A DNA stretch of 60,000 bases from Owenia fusiformis (Eukaryota > Annelida > Polychaeta > Sabellida > Oweniidae). The DNA is taken from the NCBI GenBank assembly GCA_903813345.2, contig CAIIXF020000005.1, positions 7,321,375 to 7,381,374 of the forward strand. The letters are read 5' to 3'. The position numbers were made by a program, and so were the translations under genes. The notes under the pieces are model-generated. The model was not told the origin of the DNA, did not search any database, and worked only from the letters and a program-made list of their open reading frames with translations. Below, piece by piece: positions 59,923-60,000 of the stretch (within the stretch, counting starts at the first letter, position 1; each line of letters begins with the position of its first letter).

Positions 59923-60000
59923 AGAACAACGGCAACGCCAAAGCGAAGCGAATCCCATCGAACAGAAATGGCTGGCATTTTTACAAACGAATAGCAAATA
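59923..60000 (-). repeat. Inverted copy of the right end of the 21948-23015 repeat
   Basis: Reverse complement of about 22935-23010: CAGAACAACGGCAACGCC, AAAGCG(AA)GCGAATCCCATCG, AACAGAAATGGCTGGCATTT. It is cut by the window edge. Confidence 0.85.

Noticed and set aside
1-60000. CRISPR arrays, bacterial operons or defence islands
   Set aside because: Spliced genes, TA/TTAA/5-bp transposons and animal proteins show this is eukaryotic DNA; the tandem repeats lack unique spacers.

Overview
The window looks like nuclear DNA of an AT-rich, repeat-laden invertebrate. Genes are intron-containing with GT-AG splice sites. The protein set (sarcospan-like, LENG9-like, NHL propeller, mitochondrial M16 core protein, secreted polysaccharide-active protein with TSP1) is animal, and the dense load of small non-autonomous transposons fits a marine invertebrate, most plausibly a lophotrochozoan such as a mollusc. 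That placement is inference. Only about 6% of the 60 kb is recognisable coding sequence.

Layout. At 4.5-5.0 kb (minus) lies the first coding exon of a sarcospan-like membrane protein whose remaining exons appear to lie off the left edge. At 12.7-14.5 kb (minus) a complete two-exon gene encodes a secreted 439-residue protein: an N-terminal-histidine, LPMO-like domain, a thrombospondin type-1 repeat and a C-terminal CBM2-like domain. From 14.5 to 46 kb I see no convincing gene, only repeats and unassigned AT-rich DNA. At 49.5-51.5 kb (plus) a complete two-exon gene encodes an RWD + MJ1316 + 2H-phosphoesterase protein (LENG9-like), with a relic of its second exon 3.8 kb upstream. At 56.4-57.3 kb (plus) one exon encodes a six-bladed NHL propeller. 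At 59.0-59.6 kb (minus) are the last two exons of a mitochondrial processing peptidase beta / complex III core 1 gene, convergent with the NHL gene. These genes show no shared pathway; they are ordinary independent eukaryotic loci.

Mobile DNA dominates. I could define element ends and target-site duplications by eye for many insertions: eight elements with exact 5-bp duplications (TIRs starting CACTGG, CAGG, CATGGG, CACACT or CTATGG) plus one near-match; one clear 8-bp hAT-like element and one 1.4-kb element with 7-8 bp duplication and mirrored 15-bp arrays at its ends; several TA-flanked elements (CAGTAAAACCTG family, and one CAGGGTGAG element); and TTAA-flanked piggyBac-like elements, one retaining a 32-codon transposase start. 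Minisatellites with 15, 25, 29, 37 and about 39 bp units, and larger tandem duplications, fill other stretches.
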